From: Sordariomycetes sp. S80-01Y | Taxonomy: Eukaryota > Ascomycota > Sordariomycetes | Assembly: GCA_037042185.1 (NCBI GenBank) | Contig: JAXQJY010000027.1 | Span: forward strand, 1,116,001-1,180,000 | Length of the DNA: 64,000 nucleotides | Direction of reading: 5' to 3' | Notes under the pieces: generated by a model | Told to the model about the DNA's origin: nothing | The model's input: only the letters and a program-made list of their open reading frames with translations | Databases searched by the model: none | Made by a program: the position numbers and the translations under genes | Part shown: positions 21,928 through 34,177 of the stretch, in pieces | Layout of the letters: every line of letters starts with the position of its first letter | How positions within the stretch are numbered: position 1 is the stretch's first letter

Positions 21928-23718
21928 TCAAGTCTTCTCGAATGCCTGAGTTACCGCCTCATTGGTTTTTCTGGCTATCCTCTCGATGTCTTCCCTCGTG
22001 CTCGTGTACACAGGCGCCAGAAATACATGATCTCCTATCACGCCATCCTTGGTGCCCATTCCGGGATATAAGCTGATACCTATGTCGTTGAGCGCCGTCT
22101 GATATACCTTGCGCGCGGTGCCGGCTGATAGTGGAAATGGCTCCTTTGTGTCCTTATCGGCAACGAATTCCAGCTTCAGAAAAGTTAGCTTCAAAATCCC
22201 CAAGTGTGTTGATTATATCTGGAGCTTTTAGTGAACTCACCGACCAGAAGAATCCCCTGCCCCTGATATCACCTACATGCGGGTGACTATCCAGGTGCTT
22301 GTGTAGGAGCTGCCCCAGATATTCGCCGTTTGCGCGAACGTTTTCGACAAGGTTTTCTTCTCTTATGATCCTTTGCACCTCTAGCGCGGCGGCACAACCC
22401 ACAGGATGCCCTTGGTAAGTGTGTGCGTGTGAGAAAACCCTGGCGAGTTTGTTAGGGTTGAAGTCATGGTAAGCATCCTTCTGTAACATACCCACTTCCC
22501 TCCCTCAACGCATTCGACACGCGGTGGTCGATGAGCATAGCTGCGACTGGTGCATATCCACCTCCTAGGCCTTTGGCAACAGTCTGAATGTCGGGGACGA
22601 CACCCTCTTGCTCCCACGCATGAAGCGATCCGACGCGACCCATTCCTGACATAACCTCTGCTCATGATCAGTCATCCTCGGTTACTTCAGAGGTCGCCTA
22701 CACATACCATCCAGAATAAGGAGAGCTCCATATTTCTCGCACACCTTTTTCATAGCCTGAAAATAGCCAGCAGGGGCAGGGACCGTGCCAAGGGTCTATG
22801 GTACGAATTGATCAGCGGAGAACATGAACGTGGAGAAGGTGAATACCAACTGCTCCAACAACAGGCTCGGCCACGAACGCGCAGACAGTTTCGGGTCCAA
22901 CCTCCTGGAACTTTTGATCCAGTTCGGCTGCCAGCTGCTGCACGTACTCCTCGGTGGATTGGCCGTCTGCCTTCCCCCGGTATTCGTTGGCGGCAGATAC
23001 ACGGTAGATATTTGTGAACAGCATGTCTTTGAAAAGCTTTCGCCTTCCGACATGGCCACTCATTGAAAGAGCGCCTAGAGTTGAGCCGTGATAAGAGCCT
23101 TCACGAGCAATGAAGTTGATACGCCGTGGCTGTTGAGGGCTTAGCTCCATATAATACTGCCTTGCCATCTTCATCGCAGATTCCATGGCTTCCGCGCCTA
23201 GAGATTGTCAAAACTTATCACTATGACTCCATAAGCGACTTACCAGAGCACATGATATATGCTGTGGACATCTCCCCTTTGGTACTTGTGACAAGCTCCG
23301 TAGCCAATTCTTCGCCTATCGGATGGCCGTAAAACATTGAATTGGAATAGGAAAACTTGTCGATCTGCCGGATCATGGCATTCTTCACCCTCTCACTGTC
23401 ATATCCAATGCAAGCTACCGCTGCACCAGAAGTAGTGTCCTCAATCTCCTGGCCGTTTGAAAATCTAACCTTGTTGCCTTTGGCTGCCACAACTTGAAGA
23501 GGGGGCGGCTTCAAAACGGGGTGAAGGACGGCACTGAATCCAGTCGGGATTTCCAACTCTGAAGTTGCGGAAGAAGTGCTGATAGCTGCGGCTCGGGCAG
23601 CATATCTGATGCTGCAACAAGGTACGGCCCGTGATCTATTAAAGAGTAATGACAAAGCGGGCTTGCTAGCATGAAGCAGCAGCGCTCCCAACTGCCTTGA
23701 TGAGGTTGAGGTCAGCAT
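21928..23718 (-). CDS. Class III pyridoxal-phosphate aminotransferase
   Basis: Fold-type I PLP enzyme of the omega-amino acid:pyruvate / acetylornithine transaminase family. Minus-strand exons: 23718-23244, 23197-22851, 22795-22708, 22657-22492, 22439-22241, 22173-21928 (506 aa), all phases consistent. The exon 2 donor is the weak GTTGGT, chosen because it gives the family sequence EPVVGATLGTVP. Motifs: CSGAEAMESAMKMAR, GSYHGSTLGALSMSG, LLILDEVMSGMGR with the cofactor Asp, and AKGLGGGYAP with the Schiff-base Lys. The first 50-60 residues are Ser/Ala/Arg-rich and lack acidic residues, so mitochondrial targeting is plausible. The amino donor cannot be deduced. No polyketide, peptide synthetase or other cluster gene is adjacent. 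Confidence 0.9.
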
Positions 23719-24476
23719 TGTTGAGCTTGAGCCCAAACGTTGGACCTGTGAATAGTCTCTAAGTCTCTGGTGGGAGCCGCGGGGGTTGAGTTAGTCGTCT
23801 CACGCCTCGCACTAAGATGTGCTGGATGAAGATGGTATAGAGAGGCAAAGAATGGTGAATCATCAACGGTAGATCATCAACCAAGTTCTTCCGCATGATC
23901 CTCAAAGTCCGAGCAAAGGATCATGTGGAGTCCCTTGATTCTGGTTTCATTGCAGCTTACCTGCGTTGCGTACCCTTATCAGGCTTTGTGTTGAGCAAGT
24001 CCTTGAGGTTATTGGTCCTTAAAGCCGCTGCCCCACAAGCTGCCTATAATAGGATTCTAGCGCTTAGTCCGGCGACTAAACCCCTCATGCCGAGAAAGGT
24101 AGGTAGCTATCGTGTCAATGAGAATGGCGGTCAAACACTTGAACTATTCGCCAATAGTACGTGGCGGAGCTAGATCTAGACATAGTGTACATTGACAGGG
24201 AGACAGGGGGAGCTCGTTCGAAACACTGCTTCCACTGTAAATACCGAGACCAAAGCGTCGCCCGATAGATCCGTGTAGGAACCGATCGAGGCCATGCAGA
24301 ATGCAGGTAAGGACCATTCCTTCAAAGCTAGGACCAGGTGGGGCGAGATGGATCGTTCTTCTAACCCCGCGCGACCAAAACTGAGTAGGAATATCTATAA
24401 TGCAGTTCAGTTCAGTTCGTCCTTCATACATTGAGCAACTACTTCTGAAATTCGTGCCTTGTCGTTGTCTCTTCCA
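23719..24476. promoter_or_regulatory. Divergent intergenic region aminotransferase / Dabb gene
   Basis: A 758-nt region between divergent genes that must contain both promoters. No operator or TATA box is assigned with confidence. Confidence 0.4.
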
Positions 24477-25010
24477 ATGTTCACAGGTCGTCTTCGATCG
24501 TTGACCCCCTTTGCTAGGGCTGTCAATGACAGTGTCCTGAACAAAAATGGGTCCAATGGATGCAGACGCAGCTACGTAACCATATCTGAGCGGATCCATC
24601 GTGTAACAATGTTCAAAATGCCCAAGGCTGAAGATCAGCAGAGGTTTTTGAAGCAGGCTCGTAAAATGGCTGCCACCAACCAAAGGGTACGGTAAATGTC
24701 CCGTCCAAGATCTCCTTGGAGCTCAACTCCTCAAACGCCCTTATTCATCAAACTCGTGTGCTGATCATCTCACCAGAACGGCAAACCCTATATCCTTAGC
24801 CTAGCTTCCGGGCCTACCGAAGACGATCCCCGTACTCAAGGGTATACCCTGGTCACCAAGACCGAATTCGCCAGCATAGACGACATGAAATTCTACGAGA
24901 CCGACTGTCCTGCTCACGGAGAAGTCAAGAACGTTTTAAAAGAGGTGGAGTTGGACGGCATCATGACCGTCTTCTTCAAGGCGCAGGCTACCGGAGGCAC
25001 GCAGCAATAA
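24477..25010 (+). CDS. Small Dabb-domain (stress-responsive A/B barrel) protein
   Basis: Two exons, 24477-24686 and 24777-25010, with a 90-nt intron in phase 0 (147 aa). After a 40-residue Arg/Ser/Asn-rich leader, the chain enters IHRVTMFKMPKAEDQQRFL, the first strand and helix of a dimeric alpha/beta barrel. The second exon supplies KPYILSLASGP, YTLVTKTEFASIDDMKFYETD, CPAHGEVKNVLK and the last strand IMTVFFKA, all as in Dabb proteins. Family members range from stress proteins to small cyclases or hydrolases, so the reaction is open. The leader may be a mitochondrial presequence, or translation may begin at the ATG at 24609. Confidence 0.8.
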
Positions 25011-28000
25011 AACTGTTTTCTCCAAAGTTGAAGACGCGGATAAATATATGAACTTAGTGACTCCATGTGCTGGGGAATCTTGCGGATCTTAACTTTTCAA
25101 ATGGGCATGGTGCACTTAGCAAGTCAAGGGAATGTTGCAGATTATATCCGAACCTCTGGAATACGGCTAATGACCCGGTCGTAGTGCATCGATCTGGGGG
25201 CTATGCATGACGGGGGGAGCCCTGCAGTGATTGGCTAATCTTAGGCTAGAACACCCAGATCTAACGTCTTCTGGCCGCAAGAACCACGCCAAGACGATAC
25301 CACAAAAAAGGATAACATTGAGCATGACTATCCCATTTGCAGATACTCGCTATTCAGGGAACGCTTAGGAGCGGCTACCCACGTCTACTTGTTGCGACTC
25401 TTAGCTCCATTTCACTTCACTGCCAGCGAAGCACTTGAGCCACATATCAAGTGGGACGCCCATGGAGAAGTTGGGTTTTTGGGATGATTTTGGTTGTGAA
25501 ATCTAGTGCCCTCATAAACCGACATGTCAGATTACTACTAGAGAAGGATTGATAATGTGTTCAATTTAAGCAAGATGAAGCCTAACATGGAAGACGACAC
25601 TCGCGCCGGGTCAGACTGGGCTTGGTCCAATGTACTGCAGCCCGCTTGCGGAAGCCAGCATGCTTCGTAGATCGCAGAGTATCACATCGGAGCAGCACTC
25701 GCAACCTTTCAGTAAGCCACTGTGAAGTGATCTGCCCACCGTTAAATAAAAGTTAGGAATACAAGCGGCGCTGAGGATTATATTTCTTATTAGCGTCACG
25801 AGGAGCGAGAGAAGAAGCGGTTGGCCCCAAATGTGCGTTTTATGTGCCAAAAGACCGAATGCAATTAGAGGTGCGTCTAGACTTGAGATTTATCACAGGA
25901 CGAAGATAATCAATCTTCCAGTCCACGAACTCCCGGACAATGCGATGACCTTATTCCTAGCCCCTTTTCCTGTCAGCCCTCCCCCTTTTCGACATCCTAT
26001 CTCAGGTCTTCTTCTCAGTAGTGCCCTGAGGATCGACAATGGTTGCCAGCGCGGGTCCTGCGGGAATGCTGGACCTCACCGGGCCCGGGCGGCGGCATTT
26101 CGATCTATTTGCAAAGCAATCCCAGGTCATGTCCGGCCAGTCGCAAGTAGTTGGGTGTAACATGCTGGTGCTTTAAGGGGTCAGTACGACCTCGCTGAGC
26201 TTGTGGTTCTGGAAGGACTCTAGTACCTCTTCATATTTGTTTTGGGGTGAACCCTCGAGTGTTCCAATATGACACAGTGATGACTCGGTTGATCAGAGAG
26301 GTGAGGGATCAGAGGCGGACAGGTAACAAAATCGGGACGTCTTCGTTTGGAGTCTCGCAGGGAGCTATTGTTCTATGTGTTGTCTCCTGAATTTATATGG
26401 CCATCTTGCCGCCTTTTTATACTCTCCCGATGCTGGGCGTGAATACTCATAGTCCTTCTTCAACGTCTTCCAGAAGGCTTCAATTAGAAGTCGTGAGAAT
26501 TAAGCTCTGGGCCGCTAACCCAAAACCATGTGTATACGCCGACGTCGAATATCGTGCAGCCTTGCACAGGGGTCCACACAGGCCCGCCCCCGGGTTCCCG
26601 CACTTCCCGCAGCCCCACCGACAGATATCAATACAAGTCCCCCACGTTTGAAGCCAGGTCTCGAACTTTCCAGTCCGTCCTGCGGCGCGTCTAACTGCGG
26701 CGCGGCTCCGCGTAGTAGATGGGTCGCTCTTCCACGGCTGCGCGTCTAAGCGCGGCATGTCGTCTAGTTTGAGGTAGACGCGCCGCTGTAGCTGACTCAG
26801 CCTATAACAGTTTGGACCCTTGGCGGCAGTGCGACCCCAGTCTGTCGGTGAGGTAGAGGTCTGACGGCGCGTGGTTGGGCTGGATGGGGCGACCGCCGGT
26901 GAGAAAGATCGATGCCTGCGCCAAACTATTTAGGCACAGCGCGATAATCAAAATCAGAAATCCGATGTTTCTGCCAGTCACCAGTGGAGATCCGTGTGGG
27001 ATACATCGGGGAGCCACCGATATGGTCGCTATCCAAAAGGCGGAAAGCAGCTGGCTCGGGGCTAGCGATTAAGGGTTCGCTGCATGCAAGATGCATGTAG
27101 ATGGGTCAACTGACATGGGTATTCGACCATGTCTGGGTTTAGGACTTGGGAGGCTTGCTGGCTCGCTGCTTGAACGAACGAGTCTGCGGTTATTGCGGCC
27201 TATCTGAGTGTAACATCTTCCAGGGTGTAGGACGATAACGGTCGTCACAGGCCAAGAGTCGCCAGGGGTCCCAAGCTCGTGCAGACTATAAGAGCTCAGT
27301 CCCGTCAGCCTCATGAGCCCTTGGGGATGCAGACTCCGACTTTCAAGCCTAAGCAGCTTAAGCAGACATTCTTTCGACAAGAGATCACCATGTCTTCCTT
27401 TCCGATTTACAAGGCCGTCGGCAACAACAAGACATAGAGTTCAAGTCTCTGGCAGACCAAACAGTGAACAAGACCAGTTCTAGACATCGCCCTGGTCCCC
27501 TTACCGTGACTTCGAGGCAAGATAGTCAGAGCAACGGTCTCGCCGTCTTTGGCCCAGAACTAAGGTATTGGACGATGAGTTGCTAGTCGCGGGGAAGATG
27601 TTGCTGTCAACCCATTACCAACATCTACTAATCGCTGCTCGTCCCCATCGACGCCGCCAAGTACACGCCGAGCGGTTTATCTCAGAAGACTCAGAAGACC
27701 GTCCAGAAGGTTGCAGCCTTGGAGTTCCACCTCTTTCACTTTGCCTAGCTTGTTCGTCGAACTTGCGGGTAAGAGAGCCTCGGCCGATGTGACGAATCTA
27801 GAGAGGTGGCGAAAGAAGGTACACTATATTGCCCACGTCGGCAGCCGTCTCGAATACCACGGGAAATAAGTGTCAGAAGCACTCGACCTAGGAAAACTTG
27901 GCTCAGATGGCCTCGCGAGGAGTCAAAGGCACGAGTAACCTTATCGAAGGGTAGTGATGAACTGTCTGACCCCCAAGTCACTGTGCAACATCCCTGCTCG

Positions 28001-28752
28001 ATGCCGTAAGGAAGATATGGCGCAGCTCTCGTCAGAGAAACACGTTTGGAAACAACAGGGACTGCCGCCAACGCTTTGCCACTGGCGGTCTCGATTTTAA
28101 GTTCTGTACGGAGCACGGGAGCTCGTCAGCACTAAGCCCTACGGGGCCCACAGCCTCTCCCCGTCCAGGTTTCAGTCCGCCAGCGCTGCCGTACGGTGCT
28201 TGAAAATGATACGCGAGGGACGAAACGTCATTACTTCAGCCATTTATGTCAAGGGGAGAATGTGAGACGACGACATTCCCAAGTTTCTATAGTTTGTGCC
28301 ACAGAATCTAGGTGTGAATACGGGATCCAAACGCAATGAAGAAGTTCATCGCACTACCTTGAACACCGCCTTGGACGCTTGACGCCCGTGATGATGTTGC
28401 TTAAAAGTGCCTCGTGACATGCTGCCTCGAGGAGAAGTTCAGTCCACCAGCGTTCATTTCCATCAATCCAATTTCCTCTGGTCGTCGGCCTCTCAAGGAA
28501 CAGAGCCATCTTAAGCGCAGGGTAGCGGCTCGCAACCAGGTTGGAGCCAGGTGTCGAAGTTGAATTGCACCTTGGAAGTCACCAACCCCACACCCACCAC
28601 CCCCCTATGTCACGGTACGTAGACCCTGAGCTCCCCCTGTCCCACATCGTCGTCATCCTCCTCGCCAATCTCGCCAGCATCCAACCCGCCACTGCTTCTT
28701 CCTCCTCCTCCACGACAATCCTCGGGCGACCCATGGCCTCACCGACACGGTC
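25011..28752. other. Gene-poor 3.7-kb interval
   Basis: No gene can be supported. At 27390 an ATG opens a 15-codon frame (MSSFPIYKAVGNNK) that stops at a TAG. A second open stretch lies at 27640-27747, ending in a TAG. These may be remnants of a decayed gene, but no family could be assigned. A GC-rich patch lies at 26560-26790. The last few hundred bases are the EOS1 promoter and leader. Confidence 0.4.
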
Positions 28753-29721
28753 ATGCCCCTTTCCACCCGCCACTCCCGCGCCTCCTCCGTCCCGTCGAGC
28801 CCGACCCGCCCGCCGCTGAGCACCGCGCCCATCAAGCCCTCGACCCCTATATCCAAGACGCGCTCGCACGACGACCATCCGTACCCGCCCGCCGACAGGA
28901 GACCCGACCGCGCTGCCGAGGCCAACAAGGCGAGCCTGCTGCATCCGCGCGTGGCTGTTGTCCTCAACGTGCCCAGGCCGTGGCATCCCTGGCTCTTCGC
29001 CTTTCGACTCTCCTCTATCCTGCCGGCGATATGGTGGGGGACGCCGTCCGTTCTACAGGTCCTTCTTAGGATACTGGAGATTGTGCTAAGGGACGAGCGG
29101 CTGGAGTTGAAGGAGGGCTGTGGGACGGAGCTGGTGCTGGCGACCATCTGGTGTTTTGCGAGTGGCTACTTGAGCTTCTTCTTTACAGATTGCTTGATGT
29201 CGAGGTGGTATGTACTCTCTGCCATTGGCCCTCTCCGGAGTATAGAGACGACCAAAGAGGAGCTGACAAGGCAATAGGCTCGTCAAGTACACGCCCCAAG
29301 CGACAATCGTGCGCCTCCTCACCATCAACGCTGTAAACGCCTACGTTACATCAACAGTGCTATCTCTAGCTGGCGGCTTCTCCGATTCACGACTGTTGCT
29401 ACCAGGATGGATTGGAATTGCAACTGTCAGTTAAAGAGTCCTCAATGCCCTCTGGATCCCGCTTACGCCTAGCAGACTTTGACGATTTGCTACCACATTA
29501 CACACCAAAAGATCAACATCCGCAAGGAAACCTCCACCTCGGTCAATGTCTTCTCCTTTGCGAGCTACATCAGCATGATCACGCTGCTGGCGCATATGCA
29601 CACCTACCAGTTCGAGTATCCGGTCATGCCCGTCATTACCAAGACGCTCATCGGCTGGAACGAGACGAGAAGGATAGCGGGCAACGTACGGGACTCGTTG
29701 GAGCAGTACAGGGAATTATGA
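28753..29721 (+). CDS. EOS1: EOS1-family ER membrane protein linked to N-glycosylation
   Basis: Multi-pass ER membrane protein of the Eos1 family, in yeast required for normal N-glycosylation and oxidative-stress tolerance. Exons 28753-29207, 29278-29425, 29476-29721 (282 aa), phases consistent. The first 75 residues are Ser/Pro/Arg-rich and cytosolic-looking. Then come PRPWHPWLFAFRLSSILPAIWWG, a long hydrophobic span ending FFFTDCLMSRWLVKYTPQAT, a third helix, and a C-terminal segment beginning TICYHITHQKINIRKETSTS. The start is uncertain: an upstream ATG at 28606 followed by a GTACGT donor could be a tiny first exon, but its simplest acceptor joins the wrong frame. It is convergent with the eIF1 gene. 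Confidence 0.85.
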
Positions 29722-30243
29722 ATGGAATAGCGCGGCGTTAGGAGTACAGCATCGTCTTGGAACTGCGTGGCTGCAAGCCTGGTTGGTGTTGGGCGTTTTT
29801 AACAAGCTTGGATCGCGACTTCATATACTAGGGATATCACTGTCACATGGATGGAGGACGAGTTCTCGGCAATCTTTCACGTGTTTGCCTAGACTACTGC
29901 TGGGCTTGCCCAGGAATGCAACGAGTGACCGACAAGCCATGGTGGTTTCCCTTTTGCCCATAGTCCGGCCCCTGCGCGTATCGGTGCAATGCAGACGATG
30001 TACGTCAGTCCACCTCGCTCCGATGCAAGGTAACACGCATGCCCGTTTCGTTCCACCAAAAATCTTCTCTCGCGGATTGGTGCTCGTCATCCTCAAGTCG
30101 TCGGGGCGATAGCATCGGATGCGCACACCAGGCTTCCTTACGAAAAGCGCTGGTAAGCGGCCGGCGTCCCTAACGGACTCGTTGCCAAAGGGTGGCTTGA
30201 CAGCCAGGCCCGGCAGATCGACAGAGCAGACTTCCCTGCGAGC
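29722..30243. other. Convergent intergenic region EOS1 / eIF1
   Basis: A 522-nt spacer between two convergent 3' ends. Apart from the two expected 3' UTRs I see nothing in it. Confidence 0.5.
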
Positions 30244-30925
30244 TTAGAAACCGTGGATCTTGATCGTCTTAGTGTCAAGACCAAGGCCCTCCTTCTTGTC
30301 AACGAGGAACTCCTGTACGTCCTTGCGCTGATCTCCCTGAAGCTGAATGACCTCACCCATCTCGGTATCGTTCACGATAGTGCCATTGCAGGCGAACTTC
30401 TTCTTGATGACCTTGAGGATCTTCTTCTGATCAAACTTCTTTGGGAGACCCTGGACGGTAGTCAGGGTCTTGCGTCCATTGCGCTCTTGATGATGTTAGC
30501 CTAAGTCAGAAGAAGGCCAATCGCCCGAGGGAGATGCATTCATCTCGGGGTGATGACTTACGCTGAATACGGATGTGAATGTAATTCTGCGCCTGTTTGG
30601 TCTCTCCGGTATCTTCGTCGGCTTCGGCGAAGGGGTCTGGGATATGAAGTTAGTATTGATTTTTTGAAGGTGAAACAGAAGCAGAGCTGATGCATAAGGG
30701 GGTCGCGCTGGGAAAGAGCCGAGCACGCAGAGGCGGGCAAGCGCGCGGTGCAAATGCGACCCATTCGGCCGAGGTTCGATGGGCGATGATGTGGGCGGTG
30801 GGGGTGGTGCAGAAATTGATGTCCTCACGACGCACGCGACAAGCGACGAAGCGAGTGCTTGATGCGCGAAATGATGGTGGAGGAGTGCTTGACGTACCGT
30901 AGGTCTTGAGATTTTCGATGGACAT
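30244..30925 (-). CDS. SUI1: Translation initiation factor eIF1
   Basis: Small cytosolic factor that binds the 40S subunit near the P site and enforces start-codon fidelity. Minus-strand exons: 30925-30898, 30636-30562, 30485-30244 (114 aa, the usual length). The sequence starts MSIENLKTYDPFAEADED, followed by the SUI1 domain with YIHIRIQQRNGRKTLTTVQG, the basic KKFDQKKILKVIKKKFACNG segment, GEVIQLQGDQRKDVQEFL and a C-terminal IKIHGF. Intron 1 is 261 nt, long for this window. Two of the exons lack an ATG of their own, and the coding start is the 28-nt first exon. Confidence 0.97.
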
Positions 30926-31807
30926 AAACTCGGACTTGTCGGGGTGTCTTTGGGAAATGGGTGTTGGGGTTGATACGGGGGAGATAGCGACCGACGGCTG
31001 GAAGAGCGGCCTCGCTGGAGTGGTGATGAGTTGAGGTGTTTGCGAGTTGGTTGTAGGATCGGCCGAAGCGGGAGCAGCAGATAAGTACTTGAGAGCGCGA
31101 GGCTGTGCGGGAGCTGTTGCGGGTGACTGTGCGGTGCTGGTGTGGTGATGCGAGGTGGAGGATGCGATGCGGTGGTGAAATCGGGAGAAGGAGGAGGAGG
31201 AAGGGGGGCAACTTGTTAAAAGTGGGAGGAGGGGCAAAGCCTCAGCCTGCGCTGCTCGCCTGCCCGCCGGGCAACCTGCTTGAAGTTAGTGCAAAGTGCC
31301 TCTATTCCCAGCGCCCCAGTGCCACTGGCAGTGGGGGGAGCAGCTGCCAACAGCCGCGCATCTCAGCCACTGACCGCGCCCGGCAGGCCCGAGTGCTGCC
31401 TGAGGCTTAAGGCACACACATTCGAATGATGTCTTTGGTCTTCGAGATGTGGGAAACCACTGGCAAGGGCCAGGCGCAAAAGCAAAAGCAAAGAGTTATT
31501 GTACCTACTTCATGCTATAGGTACCTTAGCAGTGCGCAGTGGTCTATCCCACACTTGCTTCGACACCACCCTGCACGTTCCCTGGCCTCGACTGCATCGC
31601 GATCTGGGCTGAGAGGCAAACCAGGCGAACCACTGCCGACGGCCTGCGATCCGAGCTTGTGACGCATCCCGCCGTCGCGGCGTCTCACATGCAGGGTGAT
31701 GGTGTGAATCCAGGCCCTCCTGTGGTCACACAAGGCTCTGCTTCGAGATAAAGGCAGATGACCCTGACATTCCACACATTTTACGACTCCTGTCTCAATC
31801 AGTCAGG
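30926..31807. promoter_or_regulatory. Divergent promoter region eIF1 / TRM44
   Basis: An 880-nt region containing the eIF1 leader and the TRM44 promoter. The eIF1-proximal half is pyrimidine-rich on its coding strand (for example around 31150-31210), as is common near highly expressed fungal translation genes. Overlapping ORFs here are compositional. Confidence 0.45.
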
Positions 31808-33271
31808 ATGGTTTTTGCTCCCGAATGTGTGGCCCCAGACGCGCCGCCGGCCTTCGAGGACATGTCGGGGGATGTCTGGACGCAGATGTGTCGACACGAG
31901 TGTACGTTTGGTCCGGATGTCTTCTTTGACAAGATGATGAACCTTGTCAAGAACCCAAACATCAACTCTTCCTGGCTCTTTCGCGCCGACATCCTTTACG
32001 ATGACCAAGAAATGCCGCAGATAGGACAGGGCGACAGCGACAGCACGCCCCGAGTGACAGAAGTTCGGGACATCCCACGCCAGAAGATATTAGTTCGAAC
32101 CCTCATCCCACGCAGCGCCCGCCGGGACAACCCTTTGAACCAGACGTGCACGTTTCACCAGACGAGCTCTGAAGAAACGTCAAAGTCTCTAGTTGTATAC
32201 ATCCCTCACGTGTCCCACGTGGACGAGACCCCCTTCTATCATCCTAGAGTAAAGGGGGTGGCACATTACCACGAATGGGATCCCTCGACCAGCACAGGTT
32301 TCGTTTCGATCCATTACCTCCCCTTTCCTGATGATGACCTGCAAGATAAGAAAATCCAGCGCACGGCATACCACCTCCTCCAGACGCTGCACAAGCATGG
32401 CCAAGGTGCCGTGGCAGGGTACGTCAAGCGAGTCCATCACGATGTCATAGTTCCGCAGGCAAGCTTCCAAGATCGCTATGCCGAGCTCAAGAGCAAGTAT
32501 GCTCGTGAGCTCATACAGGGCTGGGGGGAGTCCACGGACCCGCTGAAGCATGTCTTTGAAGACTTGGGCATCGCTGCGTTCCTCATCGAGCTGTGGAAGG
32601 ACATGTACAAGTCAACTCCTTTTCCTGGGTTTGTCGACATAGGATGCGGCAACGGCTTGCTCGTACACATTTTGCACAGGGAGGGATATGCGGGATGGGG
32701 CTTTGATGCCAGATCACGCGTCTCCTGGGAGAACTACAAGTCTCCCACCGACAAATCACCAAGTGGCATCTCCTTGGAGCAGCGCCTCCTCCTCCCAGAC
32801 ATCATCCCCCGGGGTTCTTCCAACTCCGACCTCACCAGCTCAAGTGACACTCATTCTGGGATCTTCCCACCCGGCACCTTCATCATCTCCAATCACGCCG
32901 ATGAGCTCACTCCTTGGACTCCCCTCCTTGCCGCTCACTCCGACTGTCCCTTTCTCATGATACCTTGCTGCAGTCACGCACTGTCTGGGGCAAAATGGCG
33001 CGCACCTCCGCCGAAGGACAAGAGCAAGGGGCACTCGACGTACGCGTCGCTCGTGGAGTGGGTGAGCCACATTGCAGAAGACTGTGGTTGGGAGGTCGAG
33101 ACGGAGATGCTGAGGATTCCTAGCACTAGGAACACTGGCTTACTAGGGAGAAAGAGGAAAGATGGAGGTGAGAATGTGGATGTGAGGGACATCCTGTGGA
33201 AGTACGGCGGCGCGGAGGGGTTCAGGGACAACGTGGTTCAACTCCTGAAAGGTGGGCTCAGGGGCCACTGA
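31808..33271 (+). CDS. TRM44: tRNA (uracil-O2'-)-methyltransferase
   Basis: SAM-dependent enzyme that forms 2'-O-methyluridine at position 44 of tRNA-Ser in the cytosol. Single exon, 487 aa, within the family range. The Rossmann SAM-binding motif is GFVDIGCGNGLLVHIL, followed by GYAGWGFDARSRVSW. The later strand region has GTFIISNHADELTPW and FLMIPCCSHALSGAKW, characteristic of Trm44. C-terminal VEWVSHIAEDCGWEVE and IPSTRNTGLLGRKR also fit. The N-terminal 200 residues hold the HPRVKGVAHYHEWDP region. The ATG has a purine at -3. Confidence 0.95.
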   Translation: MVFAPECVAPDAPPAFEDMSGDVWTQMCRHECTFGPDVFFDKMMNLVKNPNINSSWLFRADILYDDQEMPQIGQGDSDSTPRVTEVRDIPRQKILVRTLIPRSARRDNPLNQTCTFHQTSSEETSKSLVVYIPHVSHVDETPFYHPRVKGVAHYHEWDPSTSTGFVSIHYLPFPDDDLQDKKIQRTAYHLLQTLHKHGQGAVAGYVKRVHHDVIVPQASFQDRYAELKSKYARELIQGWGESTDPLKHVFEDLGIAAFLIELWKDMYKSTPFPGFVDIGCGNGLLVHILHREGYAGWGFDARSRVSWENYKSPTDKSPSGISLEQRLLLPDIIPRGSSNSDLTSSSDTHSGIFPPGTFIISNHADELTPWTPLLAAHSDCPFLMIPCCSHALSGAKWRAPPPKDKSKGHSTYASLVEWVSHIAEDCGWEVETEMLRIPSTRNTGLLGRKRKDGGENVDVRDILWKYGGAEGFRDNVVQLLKGGLRGH

Positions 33272-33660
33272 GCATGACGGCAGCGCCGACCGCGTCGAAG
33301 ACAACCTGTCTGTTCTGTTCACTGGAGTGACACCAGGCAAGTAAACGACTGCGAGCGGTCGGATCACACGATTTATGATACGAAATAAAGTTGAATTTAC
33401 CTGGGTGTGCAGCTAAAGATTGTTGCGTTCTTCACAAAATAGGGCGAGCACCTACGAAAAGTCACATGTTTCCTCGAAGCTAAATGGACCTCTCCTACTT
33501 TGCCTGGTGTGTGTCCTTTTGTTGGGCCGTCCGCTCGAAACTTCACAATCTGACCATTTGCTAGCAGAAGATCATATGAACAGGGACCATGTCTTCTCTT
33601 GGAGCCGTTCTGTGCTCATCCCATCTCACACTTGATCAACTCATGAAGCATGAGAATATA

Positions 33661-34177
33661 GGTCTCTTCTCGCCCAACAGCCAGTCCCATTGCGCACTCG
33701 GCCAGAGACCAAACGCAAACCCACAACAGGACCGAATCTGGCGCCCATCCATCTAGCCAGGACTCGCAGCCAGTGAACGACGGACAGGACCACCCGAGTT
33801 TCAGCGAGACAGCAGCAACATCCGAAATCTGGGAGAGGGACCTCCCGGCACTCCGCAGGAACGATCCCGCCAGAAGCGCAAAGATGATTCGGTCTCAGCA
33901 AATGAACCGTATTGAAGCCAAGATCGACGCTCTGGAGAAGAGCATTTCGGAATTGGACGACAAGATCGATCGCCTCCAACGGCTGGAACGGTATGGGGGC
34001 TTATGGATGGATCTGTGTACATACTTCGACTTTACTCATCGTTCTGACAGGGAGGAGATGGGAGTTGCGCTCGGTATTCACCGCACGAGGTGGATCGGCT
34101 GGACTGAATTATGTGGACTTTTTGTCTCTTTTGAACTAGTCACGAACGTAAGGGGTGATGGAATTGGACTGGAATGA
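33661..34177 (+). CDS. Possible small coiled-coil protein (start unresolved)
   Basis: An open plus-strand frame from about 33661 to 34177. It contains a Gln/Ser/Thr-rich beginning and a clear amphipathic coiled coil (MNRIEAKIDALEKSISELDD, then KIDRLQRLERYG). A candidate 60-nt intron at 33991-34050 (GTATGG donor, CAG acceptor) keeps the frame whether or not it is removed. No convincing initiator ATG exists upstream; the first in-frame ATG is at about 33881. I recognise no family. It could be a genuine lineage-specific gene or a chance open frame. Confidence 0.3.

Noticed and set aside
30650-31237. 195-codon minus-strand ORF upstream of eIF1
   Set aside because: It spans the eIF1 leader, first exon and first intron in a non-coding frame; Pro/Ser/Thr-rich composition reflects the pyrimidine-rich leader.
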